Assembly: GCA_009792885.1 (NCBI GenBank)
Contig: WMCF01000029.1
Location: 5,722,000 to 5,785,999 of the forward strand
DNA length: 64,000 bases
Direction: 5' to 3'
DNA from: Eremophila alpestris peregrina
Taxonomy: Eukaryota > Chordata > Aves > Passeriformes > Alaudidae
Shown: in pieces, positions 1 to 18,000 of the stretch
Numbering within the stretch: the first letter of the stretch is position 1
Layout: each line of letters opens with the position of its first letter
Translations under genes and position numbers: made by a program
Notes under the pieces: generated by a model
Databases searched by the model: none
What the model was told of the DNA's origin: nothing
The model's input: the letters and a program-made list of their open reading frames with translations, nothing else

Positions 1-199
1 CCATATCCTCCTTCTCATCTATTAGTCAATTCTAAAAGAAATTAATAGAAAATACGAAAGATCTTATTATGGCAATCATCTTTTAATAGCGTTGGGGGTT
101 TTTTTACATGCTTCTACCCCGTTTTTTTACCTCAACTCAGGCCCACCTGCCATTGAATTCTGCCTTTTCACAGACTACCTGTTTCCAGCCAGTCTTGCT

Positions 200-1350
200 A
201 AGAGCTGTCCCCTCGTGGCCGCGGAGAGCACGCAGCCCGTGTCAGACACACCCAGCCCCGCGCCCCCGGCGCTGTGACACGGCACGGCCCGGCCGGGATC
301 TGCTCTGACGTCTGGGCCCGGCAAGGAAGCGATTCGCGCAAGCTTCGCTTCCCAATGGGCGCTCCGACGCCCGGAGCAACGATCCGGAGCGCGGCAGGGA
401 CAGGGAAACGAAGCACAACACTTTGTGTACAGGGCTGTCGGGCCGGCGCAGGGCCCGCAGCGGCACGGCCGCGCTGCTCTGACAGCCTCAGCCGGGGCAG
501 TCACATCGCATCCCGCGGCCCCGGCTTCTGCCTCAGCCCCGGCTCCTGCCTCAGCCCCGCCGGCACACGCGGGCCCTCAGCGGCCCCCGCACTGCCCGGA
601 GCCCACCGCCCACCTGCGGCCACCTGAAACCAGAGTCCCAGAATTAAACGGTGAGGATTCTGGGCTGCTCTGAGAAGTGTGTTATTTCTTACTAAAAACT
701 GACAACAAACACTTCAGCCCCCCACTCTTGACGACGGCCACAGCAGCTGCCAAATTACTGCCTCACTCCAGGCCCTCATATTTTAATATCAGTAAGACAT
801 GGATTTCGCAGATTCACAGAACAATCAGAGTTGGAGCGGACCCACGGACAACGAGGATTACTGACTGCAGCTCTTAAGCAAATGGCTCGTACAGGGATGG
901 AACCCACAGCCTCGGTGTTCTCAGCACCGTGCTCTGACCAGCTGCGCTCATTTCGGGCTCCCGCCAGCCCACACACCGGGGCGGTGCGTGCGGACCCCGC
1001 AGGGCCCGGTGCCGAGCGCCAGCGGCGGCCCCGGCCCGGGACAGGAGCTCCAGCCCGGAGCGGCCCGCGTGAGGCGCGGCCGGTGGCACCGAGCCGCTCC
1101 GGGGCCCGCCGGCACAGGCCGGGCCGCGCAGGGAGCACTGCGGGGAGCCGGGCGGTACCTTGCAGTCGTTGCGCACGAACATGACGCCGTGTCCCGGGTA
1201 GATGGGCCCCGAGCAGAAGTAGCACTTCTCGATGCGCATGGCGGCGGCGGCGCGGGCGGAAGCGCGGCCCGGCTGACCGGAGGCGGCAGAGCGGGGCGGG
1301 CCCGGCTCCCCGAGCGCCCCCTGCCGGCCCCGCCGCGCACGGCCACGGGG
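200..1350. promoter_or_regulatory. CpG island / RSL24D1 promoter
   Basis: Dense CpG and GC-rich sequence covers the RSL24D1 start codon and much of its first intron, while the flanks on both sides are AT-rich. A CGGAAG (ETS-type) core lies just 5' of the ATG at about 1257-1262, and the ATG sits in a TGCGCATG word that resembles half an NRF1 site. A TGACGTC CRE-like word lies near 305, within intron 1. The promoter role is inferred; the transcription start cannot be placed exactly. Confidence 0.75.
1159..1239 (-). CDS. RSL24D1: RSL24D1 coding exon 1 (partial gene; rest lies off the left edge)
   Basis: RSL24D1 (Rlp24 family) is a 60S pre-ribosome assembly factor of nucleolus and cytoplasm, the biogenesis paralogue of ribosomal protein eL24. 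The exon encodes 27 residues beginning [18 protein letters not shown] and ending FVRNDCK. This is the conserved N-terminus of the family and holds the first CxxC zinc pair (C6, C9). The exon stops at a whole codon and is followed by the donor GTACCG. The frame is open upstream of the ATG, so this start was chosen by homology; it lies in a CpG island, as expected for a housekeeping gene. Exon 2, which should start with the residues VFRFCKSKC, is not found in the remaining 1.1 kb, so intron 1 must run past the window edge. Confidence 0.93.
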
Positions 1351-2849
1351 CCCTGGCTGCTGCTTGGGAAGGAAACACCGCGCTCCGAGGGCGAGAAAAT
1401 AACGAATCGATACTGACATAAGGATACACAGAGTAACCCAAGGAAAATAAAATGAGTTAGACACAGTCTTCAGTTGATTTACTGTTAAATTCAGGCTACA
1501 CTTTCTGTGCTGTTTTCGTATCTGCACACCATATAGTTACCTATTACTCCTTCTGTTCCCTCTCCTAGAGTTACCTGTTTATTGTGAAAGGATCTAAATC
1601 CTAGGCCCTGTACTTTCCAAATTGCTGGGAATTGGAGAAGGTCTTGTATTCTTCACTTGGAGGATGCTGTCCCAGCTCTGAGTCTGAAATCCTCCTATAC
1701 ACGCAAGTCTTTATCACCACCAATTCCTGCCTCGCCATTGAAAAGGGATTAACTACCTGAGTGTCTGGTGAAAAATCCATGTGTTGACTTGCTTGTGCCT
1801 CTAAAGCAGTTTTTGCTTTCTGGTTTCTAGAACAACAGGAGAAAGGCAGTCAGCTTGGTGCTGTGCTAAGAAATATCAGAGGAAGGAAGAAGAATTGCTT
1901 TAGCATAGTGGAATCACCTTATCAGCACAGAGGCTGTCTCCAATCTTTCTGAAAAGCAGACCTCAGCCGTGCAGTAGAGCTGGGCTGGAGCACAGGACTG
2001 GCCAGGATGTTAATGACTCACACTGCAGGCTGGAGCCAGGGCTCTGTGGCTGTGACAGAGGATGCCAACCTGGGTGATAAGAGGAAATGATAAAGGCACA
2101 CACACAATCCAATTTTATGAAGGAAGCTATGAAGACAAGTTTACAGCTAGAGGCAAAACCAAATAGCAAACAAGTTAGCTTAGGTCCAGGGTTGTTCTCC
2201 TTTTTCAGTTTGATTACTTTGAGTTTCCTGCCTATGCAATTTTTTTCCCCATGGGCTGTATTTATTTCACTTTTCCTGGCAGAGGACAGCTTTTTCCTGT
2301 TGTGAAGTCTTTGGTGGTTTCTACGGTTTAAACACTTGGAATTACAGACTGTCACCAATATGTCCAGCACACAGATAAGATGTGAGTGCACAGTGATAAT
2401 ACAAACATTTACCATTAGATTTTCACCCCCAGCTCTTTTTATCACATCAAAGCACTAATCTCCTCTACAAGCCATTATGCTGTAGATTTGAAGTGCTTGT
2501 TCCTGACTCAAAGGCAATATAGATTGAAGGCTGCTGGTGAGAGAAGCCAGCTTAATTATAAAAAACCAATATACACTTCTACTCTGTTAATTGTTACTCA
2601 CAAACAGAATTAGGTCTCCAGCTAAAAAACAGCCTCACTGGAAAAACAGATTTTGCAGCAAACCAAGTGGCTCATTTTTTTTTGACACAGATTACTACAG
2701 CAAGAATTATTTCACCAAACAACTCATAGCAAAGCTCTGATCTGCAAGTATTTACATACTTGTACAAGTTTCCCAATAGAAGTAAAAGAACTGTCATACA
2801 GTCATTTGAGGCAAATGCACATGCAGGATCAGGTTCAGACACATGATCA
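1351..2849. other. Intergenic spacer between RSL24D1 and RAB27A
   Basis: AT-rich sequence upstream of RSL24D1 and downstream of RAB27A. I see no convincing exon, RNA gene or repeat here. The longest reading frames, including one of 160 codons on the minus strand at 1963-2445, have no recognisable protein content and include non-ATG starts. Confidence 0.6.
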
Positions 2850-3500
2850 TGTTGGGTGGAAGACACTTCTGGAGCTTCTCTAGAGCAAAGCCCTGCTCAA
2901 AACAGAACAAATACCAGGCTCAAGACCACATAGAGTTTAGTTTTTAGTGTCTTCAAGGATGGAGATTCCATAACCTTCCTGAGCTCCTGTTCAAATTTCT
3001 GACCACTTGTATGGTAATAATCCTTTCCTACTATTTAATTTTCTAGAGAACATTTCTCTCTTGCCTCTTCCCTATTCCTGTGCACTCTGAGATGGCTCCA
3101 CCCATTAGAGTTCAAGAGCAGAAAGGTCTGTCTTACCTTAAGGCTAAGCAAACTCTGTTCTCTCCCTACCCCTTGTGCTCCAGCCCTCTGATCTTGGTGG
3201 CATCTGCTGGACTCAGTCCAGTGTGTCAATGTCTTTCTTCTACTGAGGTGTCCAGAATAGAGCACAGAACTCCAGTCAGTGTTATAATTACTGAAGATAA
3301 GGAAACACTGACTTTCCCAACCTGCTGCCTTCATTGTGCCAGTGCAGCCCTGGATACAGCTGGTCTCCTCTGCTGCAGCAGCACACTTTGGCATTTTGGT
3401 CAGCCTGCTTTGGAAGAGGATGCTCATCCCCTTATCTGAAAAATGTTTCTTCAGCTAGCATTACTGCCTAGGGTTATTGCAGCTCAGGTGGAATACCCAG
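2850..3500 (-). mobile_element. CR1 LINE remnant, old and diverged
   Basis: Read on the plus strand, the segment follows the antisense of the CR1 3' region: a GTTGGGTGGAAG-type start, then a CTTCAAGGATGGAGATTCC block, a TTTCCTACTATTTAATTT block, and CTTGTGCTCCAGCCCT followed by an AATGTCTTTCTTCTACTGAGG block. It is clearly more degraded than the copy at 33.6 kb, and both have the same orientation. Open frames inside it, such as plus-strand 3080-3439, are by-products of the repeat. Boundaries are approximate. CR1 is the dominant retroposon of bird genomes and supports the avian assignment. Confidence 0.7.
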
Positions 3501-4400
3501 TGAGACACTTGACACTTACCCCTTTTGAACTTAATGAGCTTTAGTTCAGCTCCTTCTCTTGCCTGTCAAGGAACCTCTGAATAGCAGCACATTATAACCT
3601 ACCTGGTAATAGACACTGCTCTTGAAGCAGTTACCCTGAAAAACTGGGCTCCTTACCTCTGTAAAAGCAATAAAGTTGCTAAAATGTAGTGCTTGATTCC
3701 CTTTGCTCTGAAACATGCAACACACTCAGATGAGCAGCATTCTGAATGTCTCAGGAACACAGAACTGATGTCTCCAATGTCTTCACTGGGCTTGGGCTCC
3801 TCCTGGCATCACCCATCACTCACCAGGCCCCTGACTGGTTTGGGCAGTGCAAGACAGGGTCACCAAGGAGTACCTCGAGCACAGATGGACACATCTGAAC
3901 AAAGAATCCTCACAACACATGGGGCCAGCACAGGACACAGACTGACACTGAACCAAAACAGGAAATGTTACATTTCAGTTCAACAGTGCTGGCAAAGTTC
4001 TTATCAGGAATGTTTAACTATTTTATATTATGATAAGAAATCCTGGGACAATCCATCTTAATGGAAACACTTTCCAAAACTTTGTTTAATTACAGATCAT
4101 AGTCTCCATCTGACAATGAATGGAAACAACTTTTCTTGAAATAACAGTTTTGCATCACTAAGAATTGTTGTTTCTTTGTTTCTTAAAACCAGAACTAGTC
4201 TAGTAAGAGCAGTGTAATTTACTGTCAAGAAACATTTACTGTGATTTCTCATGAGAGTTTAAAAGGGAACAAAAGCTTTGTCACACAATAAATCAAACAG
4301 ATAAATCTTACTGCACATTTCAAAGGCTGACATCAAAGCCATTTTATGTAGATCCTCTTTGTAAATACTTACAAATAATAGGCATGACACAAATATTACA
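3501..4400. other. Intergenic spacer, no feature seen
   Basis: AT-rich sequence between the old CR1 copy and the presumed 3' end of RAB27A. No exon, RNA gene or clear repeat is recognisable. The RAB27A 3' UTR may extend into it if a more distal poly(A) site is used. Confidence 0.45.
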
Positions 4401-6547
4401 GTTTCAGTATTTAATATTTAATATCCAATTTAAACATAAGTATTCAAAAGGAAATATTTTTACACTATTTCAGTAGTCACTTAGCTCAATATCTGGTTGC
4501 AATAATCCTTAAAGTTTTCAGGAACTGGATGGAGCTATAAGCACGAAAACTCCCATTTTACGTTAATGCATGACAAAGTTCCACTGCAACCCTCTGAAAA
4601 GCAAAGAGTTACATTAAAAGAAACTCAGACACTGAAGTACATTGAAATGTATTGTGTCTTACAGTAGAGTTTCTTACTCTACTGGTCAGAAACATGATGG
4701 TAACTTCAAAAGGCACTCTGAATTAAACTACAGTAACTCCGGTCTACAAGCATTTTAGAAGTGGAGTAGAAAAAACCAAGACCCTATACTCCTATAAATT
4801 TCTTTTATCTCTCTCCTAGCCCCAGAGCAGTCAAATTATATTGCACTTTTAAAATATTCTGTGTAGGCTGTGATAAAAATCTAATATTTACACATTGTGT
4901 TTGTTAAAGAACAATGCATTTCTGTGTAAAATATTTTAAGAACCAAGTTTTAACACTTATTCTTGTATTAATTATTATAACCAGAAGCTACATCAAATAT
5001 TTTTTTTTCTTAGATACTATTCTAGAAACATTTTTGGTCCTTCCTTCAAAAATTTTGTTTTGCTGCAATTCATGTTCATAACTGGTATCAATACTTGCCT
5101 GAAATTGCAGTAGTTAGAATATTTAAATAAATAAATACATAATTTCTAAAGAAGCAATAGCTTTGGAGTTCTGTAAACAAGCTGCTGTGGAAGGTCTGTA
5201 ACAAGACTCAATTTGGCATGTTATGACTTTAATTGGCAATACCTTACAATTATACAACCTCTGCCAGGGTAGAAAACAGTTTGGTAGGCACATCTTATAA
5301 ATCAGTCTGGGCAAATGCCCAAAAAATACTGATTGTTTCCTAGGTCATAAGAATAAATAAAAATGGTTAGAGTAACATGATCCACTGAAACCAAAAATTA
5401 CATTTATGTGATCGATGGGGGGGGGGGGAGAGAAAAGTAACTATTCTTTTTAAAATACAGTCTAAAGGAAATGAACAAGCCAGAAATGACTAGATGATAA
5501 CCAAGATGTTCAGAATGTTGACAGAATAAAATGAGCGTTATAAATTCATAGAAATACTGATCTACAGGACTAGTATCTTAGCTGCATCTCACCAGAAGAC
5601 AATAATCATTCATTTCTCAATCCCAATTTGAAGAAACATTCTCAATCTGTGTTTGGTAAAACAAATTCAGTGCAAAGCACCAACTCTGATGAAATTTTCC
5701 TGACATCTAGGTTGCCTTACATTCCTGTTAAAACATGAGTAGCAATATGAAATAAACATAACAGATGCACAGTTATGCCATTCACATATAAATTTACATA
5801 CATGCATCTTCTAGAAATTCAGATGATGTCAGGAGGCCTCATAGGCTGTGTTGGATATATTTCATATAGTACAGTTGTAGTTTACATGTTCAATTACATG
5901 ACATGCCCCAAGTGCTCTGTGTGAACACTCCTGTGCTTCTGTAGAGCTTTTTGATCTGTACTGAAGAGCTTCCCTTTGGTTTTCACACTGAAAACTGATG
6001 GATTAGGAGAGTAAGGAAAAACTACTCTCAGGCTTTTGTGAAAAACACAGGATGTGCTCTTTAAGATTGTTATTAATTGGGGAAATGATTAAATGTTTCT
6101 GTTTAAAACCAAGAAGCAAGTTGGTTATCTTGCTGTTAGGAGATACCAAGAGCTGTCACAATATTTAATCTAAATGCCTACTCTCTGTAGTTAATGGAGA
6201 CTGCCAAGGGCAACTGCAAACCCTTCCACAGAGAAGCCTACCCTTTCTGGCTGCCAATAGAGACATGTTTCTGAATTCAGTAATGAAAATTCCTTTCTTC
6301 CCCTTTCCCCCAAGTAGAGAATTAGAGGAACATCCAGTGTTAAACCAAATTAAACCTCTGTCCCACAACTAATAAACTGCATAACTTACAAATGAAGATC
6401 AATGTTGTCTGAGAGAAAGCAAATAAAAATTCGTATCAAGAATTAATATAGCTCATTAAATAACTACACAAAGCAATTTGTCCCGAAGTTAAACAGGTAA
6501 GCTGCAACTGTACTGTATCATACACATTCAAGTGAGCTGTAAGTGGG
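4401..6547 (-). other. RAB27A: Probable RAB27A 3' UTR
   Basis: This is the sequence following the RAB27A stop codon on the minus strand. It is AT-rich and holds a run of twelve G at 5417-5428 (C on the mRNA). Two overlapping ATTAAA-type poly(A) hexamers on the minus strand, at about 4410-4415 and 4417-4422, are candidate 3' ends and would give a UTR of roughly 2.1 kb. I recall a similarly long 3' UTR in mammals, but the end point is a guess. Confidence 0.4.
5417..5428. repeat. Poly(G) run of twelve
   Basis: Twelve consecutive G on the plus strand, C on the mRNA sense of the presumed RAB27A 3' UTR. Length is likely to vary or be miscalled. Confidence 0.9.
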
Positions 6548-11646
<5,099 letters not shown>

Positions 11647-14600
11647 TCAGGCAGCACCTTGAAAAGCAAAGCAAAAAGGGAAAGTTAGTCCAGAGCTCTG
11701 CCAGGACTTCTGACAAATGTTTAAATACAAATCACTCCTTGAACTACAAAGCAGGGAGTGGTGGGGCCAGTTCTGTGCTCCTTTACACCCATTTCACTTT
11801 GAACTCCCAATTACACAAGTACCAATATCAAATTCAGCTGTGACTGAAAAAGTGCATCTTTAGTTTTATTACATTCCTCTTACTGGAAAGGAAAGGCAAC
11901 ACAATTGTCACTTCTTCAGGCAAGAAAATCAAGGTCAAACTATTCAAGGTATCGGGAACAAACTGCAGAACTGTTTTTAATCCTCATGGAAGCTGGCAAA
12001 AGCTACTTCATTGTACTAGCAGTGCAATTCTGGTCTCATACTCACTATGGCATTAGTAACATATGAAAAAACTGAATTTCTTTTCTGGACTGTCCACTGT
12101 ATTTAAACAAATTTTACAGTAATTTTCTATTAATAGCTATTTTTCAGTCTTGAATAAGCTTTATCTTGTTGTTGAGTTTTTTTGTTTTGAGGAAGAATCT
12201 TCAGTTTTAAAAGCTTTTAGTGTGCTGCTAGTTAGCCATTCAAACTAAATCTTCATCCTAAATTGACATTAAACAAATCACACATTTTTCCATGGCTCAT
12301 ACACATTTAAGAAATTTCTCTCTTTTTTGTGCCTTTTAAAGAATAACCATATTCTCTATAGTCTGATTAAGTGCAGGAATAACTAAAATGTGTAACAAAA
12401 ATTACTGGCAAATTTCACATGTACTAGAAAAGCTGATGTAAGTGCACTGGCACTTTCCTGTTAAGTAGCTACTGAGCCTCTCCTCCCCCAAAACAAACAG
12501 TGGAGAGCTGCCTTGTGCTGTGTTCAAAGACATGAACATGAAAAGATAAGCTTAAAATAACCACTCTAAAAGCAACAGAAAACTGGTATAAGATTGCCTC
12601 TTATGAAGGACAGAAAAAGATGCCAAAAATGCAAAAAAAAAAAAAGGATGAAATAAAATCTGCTGTTTCAACTGTAAGTATTTTTGGAACTATTTGTAGC
12701 TTGAACTAGATGAAGTTATTAATTTCAAGTCAAATACTGCAGTACTTTGCATCAATGGCAAAACGCCAATTCATTTCTTGAATATCAACTCCCAGCTTGA
12801 GGTCTGCAACAAGCTGTGTCTCCAGCATGTGGGTGTCAATCAGCACCACTCAGCTAAAACTGTCACTATCTTTAAAGCTTCACCTTTATAATTGCCCCAC
12901 TCTTGGTTACAAGTCAGAACTGTGACCAGTTGATGTGGCCATAAGTGGCTCACTAAAAAGCAGACACTGGTCAGATTTACCCCAGATACTCTCCAGCTGC
13001 AGTCAGTGGAAAGCTGACACATTTTGCCTTTTTGCAAATCATTGAAGCGTCCCTTTCCCAGTCAATGTGTATTTCACATTATGCCATCAATGCCAGTAAA
13101 AGCTTGCAGGAAAGGGGTTTAGGTGACAGAGTTCACACTCACTGCTATGCCACAGCCAGCTAATCCACTTCCTACTGTTGTGTTTTAACCAACAGTTTGG
13201 CAATAGAGTAGAAGGCTGGAAGGGAGAGCCCTGCAGCAAGAGCTATCAGTGAGCTTTTTACATAAATGCACCACAACTGCAGGACTGCACCCACCATGCA
13301 GCTCTGAAGGAGCAGCATATTCAAGTAAGCAAGCTGAACAGGCAGCCCAACACTGACATAAGAACATTTTCAGAAGAAATTAAGAACCCTGATCCATTAG
13401 ACACCCTTGCATGTATCAGCAAAAATAATTTTGGGGGGTTTGTTCCATTTTTTAAATCCTCTCCCCTGTTGGTGAAGGAAAAAAAAGTAAAACCAGATCA
13501 CCTACCTTGTAGCTTTACCAAACTCTTTTCATTGAAATGTACCAGAAGGAAAAAAAAATTTAAAAAAACAAGGATGGATTTTTCTAAAGACTGTATTTTA
13601 CTTAGACTTCCATCTCACACATGGTGTTTCCTTTGCCTCAGGTGTTCTTGAAGGGCTAAGAGCTGTGTAAGTTCATCCTCTACTCAAGCACATGTTCTTT
13701 CAGTCTCCCTATCTCTAAATTAATTATTGCTTTAAAAGACTTAGATGTAAATCTTAGGGCCAGTATATTACACAGAGACAAGCATGTTCCATGCTTTCAC
13801 TGCCATCTGCACAGAGGTATTCGCCTTGTTGGTTTTCTGTTGGGGCACTGTAAGTGTACAGAAGGACTTTTAACACGTCCCAATGATAGTGCACTGATCA
13901 CTGCTGATTTACCATGCACCCTGTGCAAGACCACACAGAGGAAGGAAGGGCACAGCAGCTCTGCCAGGGAGCTGGAGGGAACTGCTTCAGTTCAGCTGCA
14001 CCTTCCACTGCACAGGGCTCTGGCCAACACAGAAAGGTCAAGATTAGGCCTTGGGGAAGTAAAACCAAAAGGCATTCCTATAGTGTCATATCTGATTTGT
14101 AGAGTGTCTGTCAGGACAAACACACCTCATCATTTGGCCCACTGAAACTTCAATTCTCCCTGTGGCTGGTACAAAATACAACTTCCAAAGGACTGACAGA
14201 GGGTGAGGAATCCTTCACAGGAAGGGTTCTAAAAATGCCTTCTAAAAGATTTGCTTGAGAAGGAAATTTTCTCCTTCGGTTTTGAAATGCACATACCTCT
14301 CACTGCACCCCATAATGTCAATCTATTATTCAAATATCTCCAGGGAGTGGTTCTTGTGAAACCCTGCACAGTTAACCTATCCTTGGAGACATGTAAAGAG
14401 CTATTTTCATAGCAGTTTCAAGCCTTGTCCTCCTCCCTGTACAAATATTTAAAAAGTGATCTCCACCCTCCACTTCCGAGACCAGCAGTCCCAGTGTGCA
14501 GACACATCCAGTTTCACATAACAAAAATAAGAATATATTAATTGCAAAGTATATTCACAGCAAAAACTGCTGTGAAGTTTTTAAAAATCATGGCCCTGTT

Positions 14601-15068
14601 ACTCATCCCATTTTTTCCTTCCAATTTTGCTTTTTTTAAAATTAGACTTTATAGCTTCTCACTTTCCACTCTTTCCTTCCACTTTTCCACACCTCATTTA
14701 TCAGGAGAGTAGGAGGTAGGAAAGGAAGGTTCTAAAAAAACTAATGATACAATTAGAAATCACCAGGTCAACAAAAGAAAATAGTTTCCAAGTCTTGCTT
14801 CTAAGAGTAAAAACTCCTAAGTTTAAAAAAAAAAAAAAATCACTAATGGACACAGTTTTAAGCTCCACATCAAGCCCGGCACAGTTTTGCCTGCTGTAAA
14901 TCCCCCCTGAAATCCCATTCAGCTCTGGCTTTGCACTTTGCCTGGTATGCAGATGAACAAGAGCTATGAACAAGTGCTGGAAAAGCTCCACTGGCCTTTT
15001 CCATGGCTGACAGGATCTCCACAGTGAGTATTTGAACTGTGCCTGTACAGCTGCTACCCTGGAGCTTC

Positions 15069-15094
15069 CACACACACACACACACACGCACACA
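15069..15094. repeat. (CA)n microsatellite
   Basis: About 26 bp of CA dinucleotides with one interrupting G, in the RAB27A 5' intron. Probably polymorphic. Confidence 0.9.
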
Positions 15095-18000
15095 GATCAT
15101 GCCTTATCAAGAAGAGATTCTGTCCAAATCAAGTGCTCTTCTTGTTCCCTGCATTTCCTAGTCTGAGGTACTTTCACATTACAGACAACAATGTTAACAG
15201 GTTCATCTTTTTGCCTCTGGGACACAGATATCACAGCACTATTGTGTGATAAAACATTCCAGACTACGGCAGATTTGCTCCTGTATAAATTAAGGAAATT
15301 GGCTTGGCATGCAGGATTTCCCCCATGCAGTATGGGAATAGGGAATATGCTTCCTGAACTGGCCTTACACAAAACATGCAACTCCTGTGCTGCTACTGAG
15401 ATGATGAGAGAAGAAAAAAGGAAGAAGGCAAAAGAGATGAATACATGGAAACACAATCCAAAAGCACTGATCTGCAAATAAAAACATGGATACATACACA
15501 CAGTGTAAAATTCAGGAAATCTGAACGTGCCCCTAATCAGACAGTCCTCAAGCACATCAGTTTCAAGTAAGGTACACCACTTACCCCAAACTGCAAAAGG
15601 AGTAGTGAGGGCACACTGGAAATGGCACTTCCTGTAGGAGTACTTTTCCAGCACCACCTCTTCAGCACACAGCCAAGAGGATTACGTGTCAGCTGTTTGC
15701 ATCCACGTTGATGGGTGCTCAGAGATAAAGAGGTGTGCCTGTGTCTGTGTCTAGGAGGGTGCTGCCTCACTGCATGGCTGGCAAGCAATTACACAGCTCA
15801 CATGTCCCTTTTATTCCTAGAGGCAAACAGCATTTCAAAAGAGATTTGTGCAAGACCTACCTTGGAACAGATCTAGAGTTGCTGCAAAATCACCCACACA
15901 CCTTCAAACAATTACATTGTTCCCAGCAGGGTTTTCATTCAAAAATGCATTCATGATGAAGTATAGGAATCACACCTGTTCCATTCATAGCTTTACATTC
16001 TTTACCTCAGGTTTGAGAATACAACAGTCTTTAATGTAAACTGTTTCCTTTCTGTTGAGGCTCCATGCTTGTGATTAGAGTTGACATGGGCATTGGGGAA
16101 AAATGAGTCCAAAATCCCCCACAGACAGAAAAAGAAGACCCTGCAGATCTCTTGGTGGGCAATAATGCATTTGTACAGATTTGATCATTCTGCAAGTGCA
16201 CATCAATTCATACTAAAATTTTTTTCACCAAGGCGCTACACAAACTTAAACTTCCAGAGTGTTTATGTGTCACTCCATCTGTTCCAGCAGAAAAACTGAG
16301 AAAGTGATCCAGACTGCAGCAGTAATCCTGTCACACCAGCACTGCCACCACACTAGGCAAGGCAGTAACCACATTCCTGCTCGGCGTGGGCGAAGCGCGC
16401 TGAACGGCCTCACCCTGCTCCAAGGCTCCAGCAGCACCTGAGTGCTTGAAGAGCTGCTCCATCAGACACCAGCCAGCTCTGCCCAAACAAGGGACACAGA
16501 CTCAAATCGTGTTCCTGCTAGCTCAGCACTTTGTTAGAAGTGCTTTGTTACAAGCTGCCAGATCCCTACAAATGTAACATAAACACATCGTGACAACAAT
16601 CCTTCCCGAACTCAAGTACCTGCTGTGCCGGGGGAAAGAGACTAATGAGTAAGTACTTCTCCAAAATGTTCTGAGCTGCACTATTGTTTTCCTTAGGAAA
16701 ACGTATGACCTGGCTTGCTGCAGTTTTGGTCAAAATGACACTTTTAGCCTCCAAACATAGATGTCACTTTTACTTGGCTGAAGGTGCTCTACAACCATTT
16801 TTCAGCATGGGTACAACTGCAGCATTTTGAGAGCACAAACTGACGGGCACACAAAGCACTGTGAGAATGAGTTACTGTGGGAGATGCCAGGCAGAAAATG
16901 ATAATTCCACCCAGAAAGGGGACAAAAAAGGGAAGCAGCAGGGCTGATAAGGTGAGAACTTAACACAACAGGCCAGGCAAGGAAACAGCAGATCCTGGAC
17001 TTTGTTTCCAGAAAACAAGAGACACTAAGAATGGAGAAGCCAGAAAATGAAACAACAGTTAGTTTTGCAATTGCATTTGCATTTCAGCATCAGCAAACCA
17101 ACAATCAGGCAGCTGGATTTCCAAGGTTATCTCAGTTATACAAATGAATGAAAAGCAGCATGGAACTGGAAAAAAAATGAAGAATAAAAGCAGGAATGTC
17201 GCAGATGGTTATTCAACACTCTCCATACAGGAAGACCTTTGTGCACCTTCAACTTCTGTGCAAAAAGCACAGCACCATTTCTATTCCCTCATCAGTTCCT
17301 AATATTTTCATGCTCCATGGTAAGGAAATACTGTAGGTAAGTAAAAATTTGCAACGCTATGTGATGAAAACAGTTGAACTCTCTCAGAGGACCTGTCCCT
17401 CTCCTGGGAACAGGAGCTTTTGCCTAACAAGTTACCTCTTTGCACTCTCATCAGAAGCTGCTTTCAAGTTACAGCACTGAATGAAACATCTGCATAAATC
17501 AACTCCATGAATAAACTCCAGAGTAAACTGGGGAAAGTAAAGCAAGCATTTTTAATTTCTTTTAAGCGGTTCCACACTACTTACTCCATCCTCAACCATT
17601 CCCCTCTTCCTCTAATAAATACATTAAGCCACACTGGCTTCCAAGTGTGCTTCCATGCTTTTTCACTGACTTATAAACAGGAAATTCAGAGCAATGCTCA
17701 GCATCCTCCCTAATGTGACAATTCTGACCACTTTGGGACCCACCTCCTTCCTCACAGCCCAACTTTAACATCTGGAACACATCACTGCACTGTACCTACT
17801 CTTCACAGGATCAAGGAATTATGAATGACAGTCTTACACAGATACATGTTCCAACTGTTTCTGACAAAACAGGAGCCACAAGGGTTTCACCCACAAAATT
17901 CGTCATATTCATAGGTGGGAAATATCCAGGAGTTTGACCATCCACTGATTCAGCAACACTTTCAAATTCAGAAGGGCAAGAGCACACTTCTATTTCTGCC

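Noticed and set aside
874..1527. 217-codon minus-strand frame around RSL24D1 exon 1
   Set aside because: Only residues from MRIEKCYF to NDCK are recognisable. Upstream is island or promoter, and downstream of the GTACCG donor is intron.
3080..3439. 119-codon plus-strand frame
   Set aside because: It runs antisense through the old CR1 remnant.
15097..15657. 186-codon minus-strand frame in the RAB27A 5' intron
   Set aside because: Composition is biased to Cys/Phe/Leu as expected from chance translation; no start context, no homology that I recognise.
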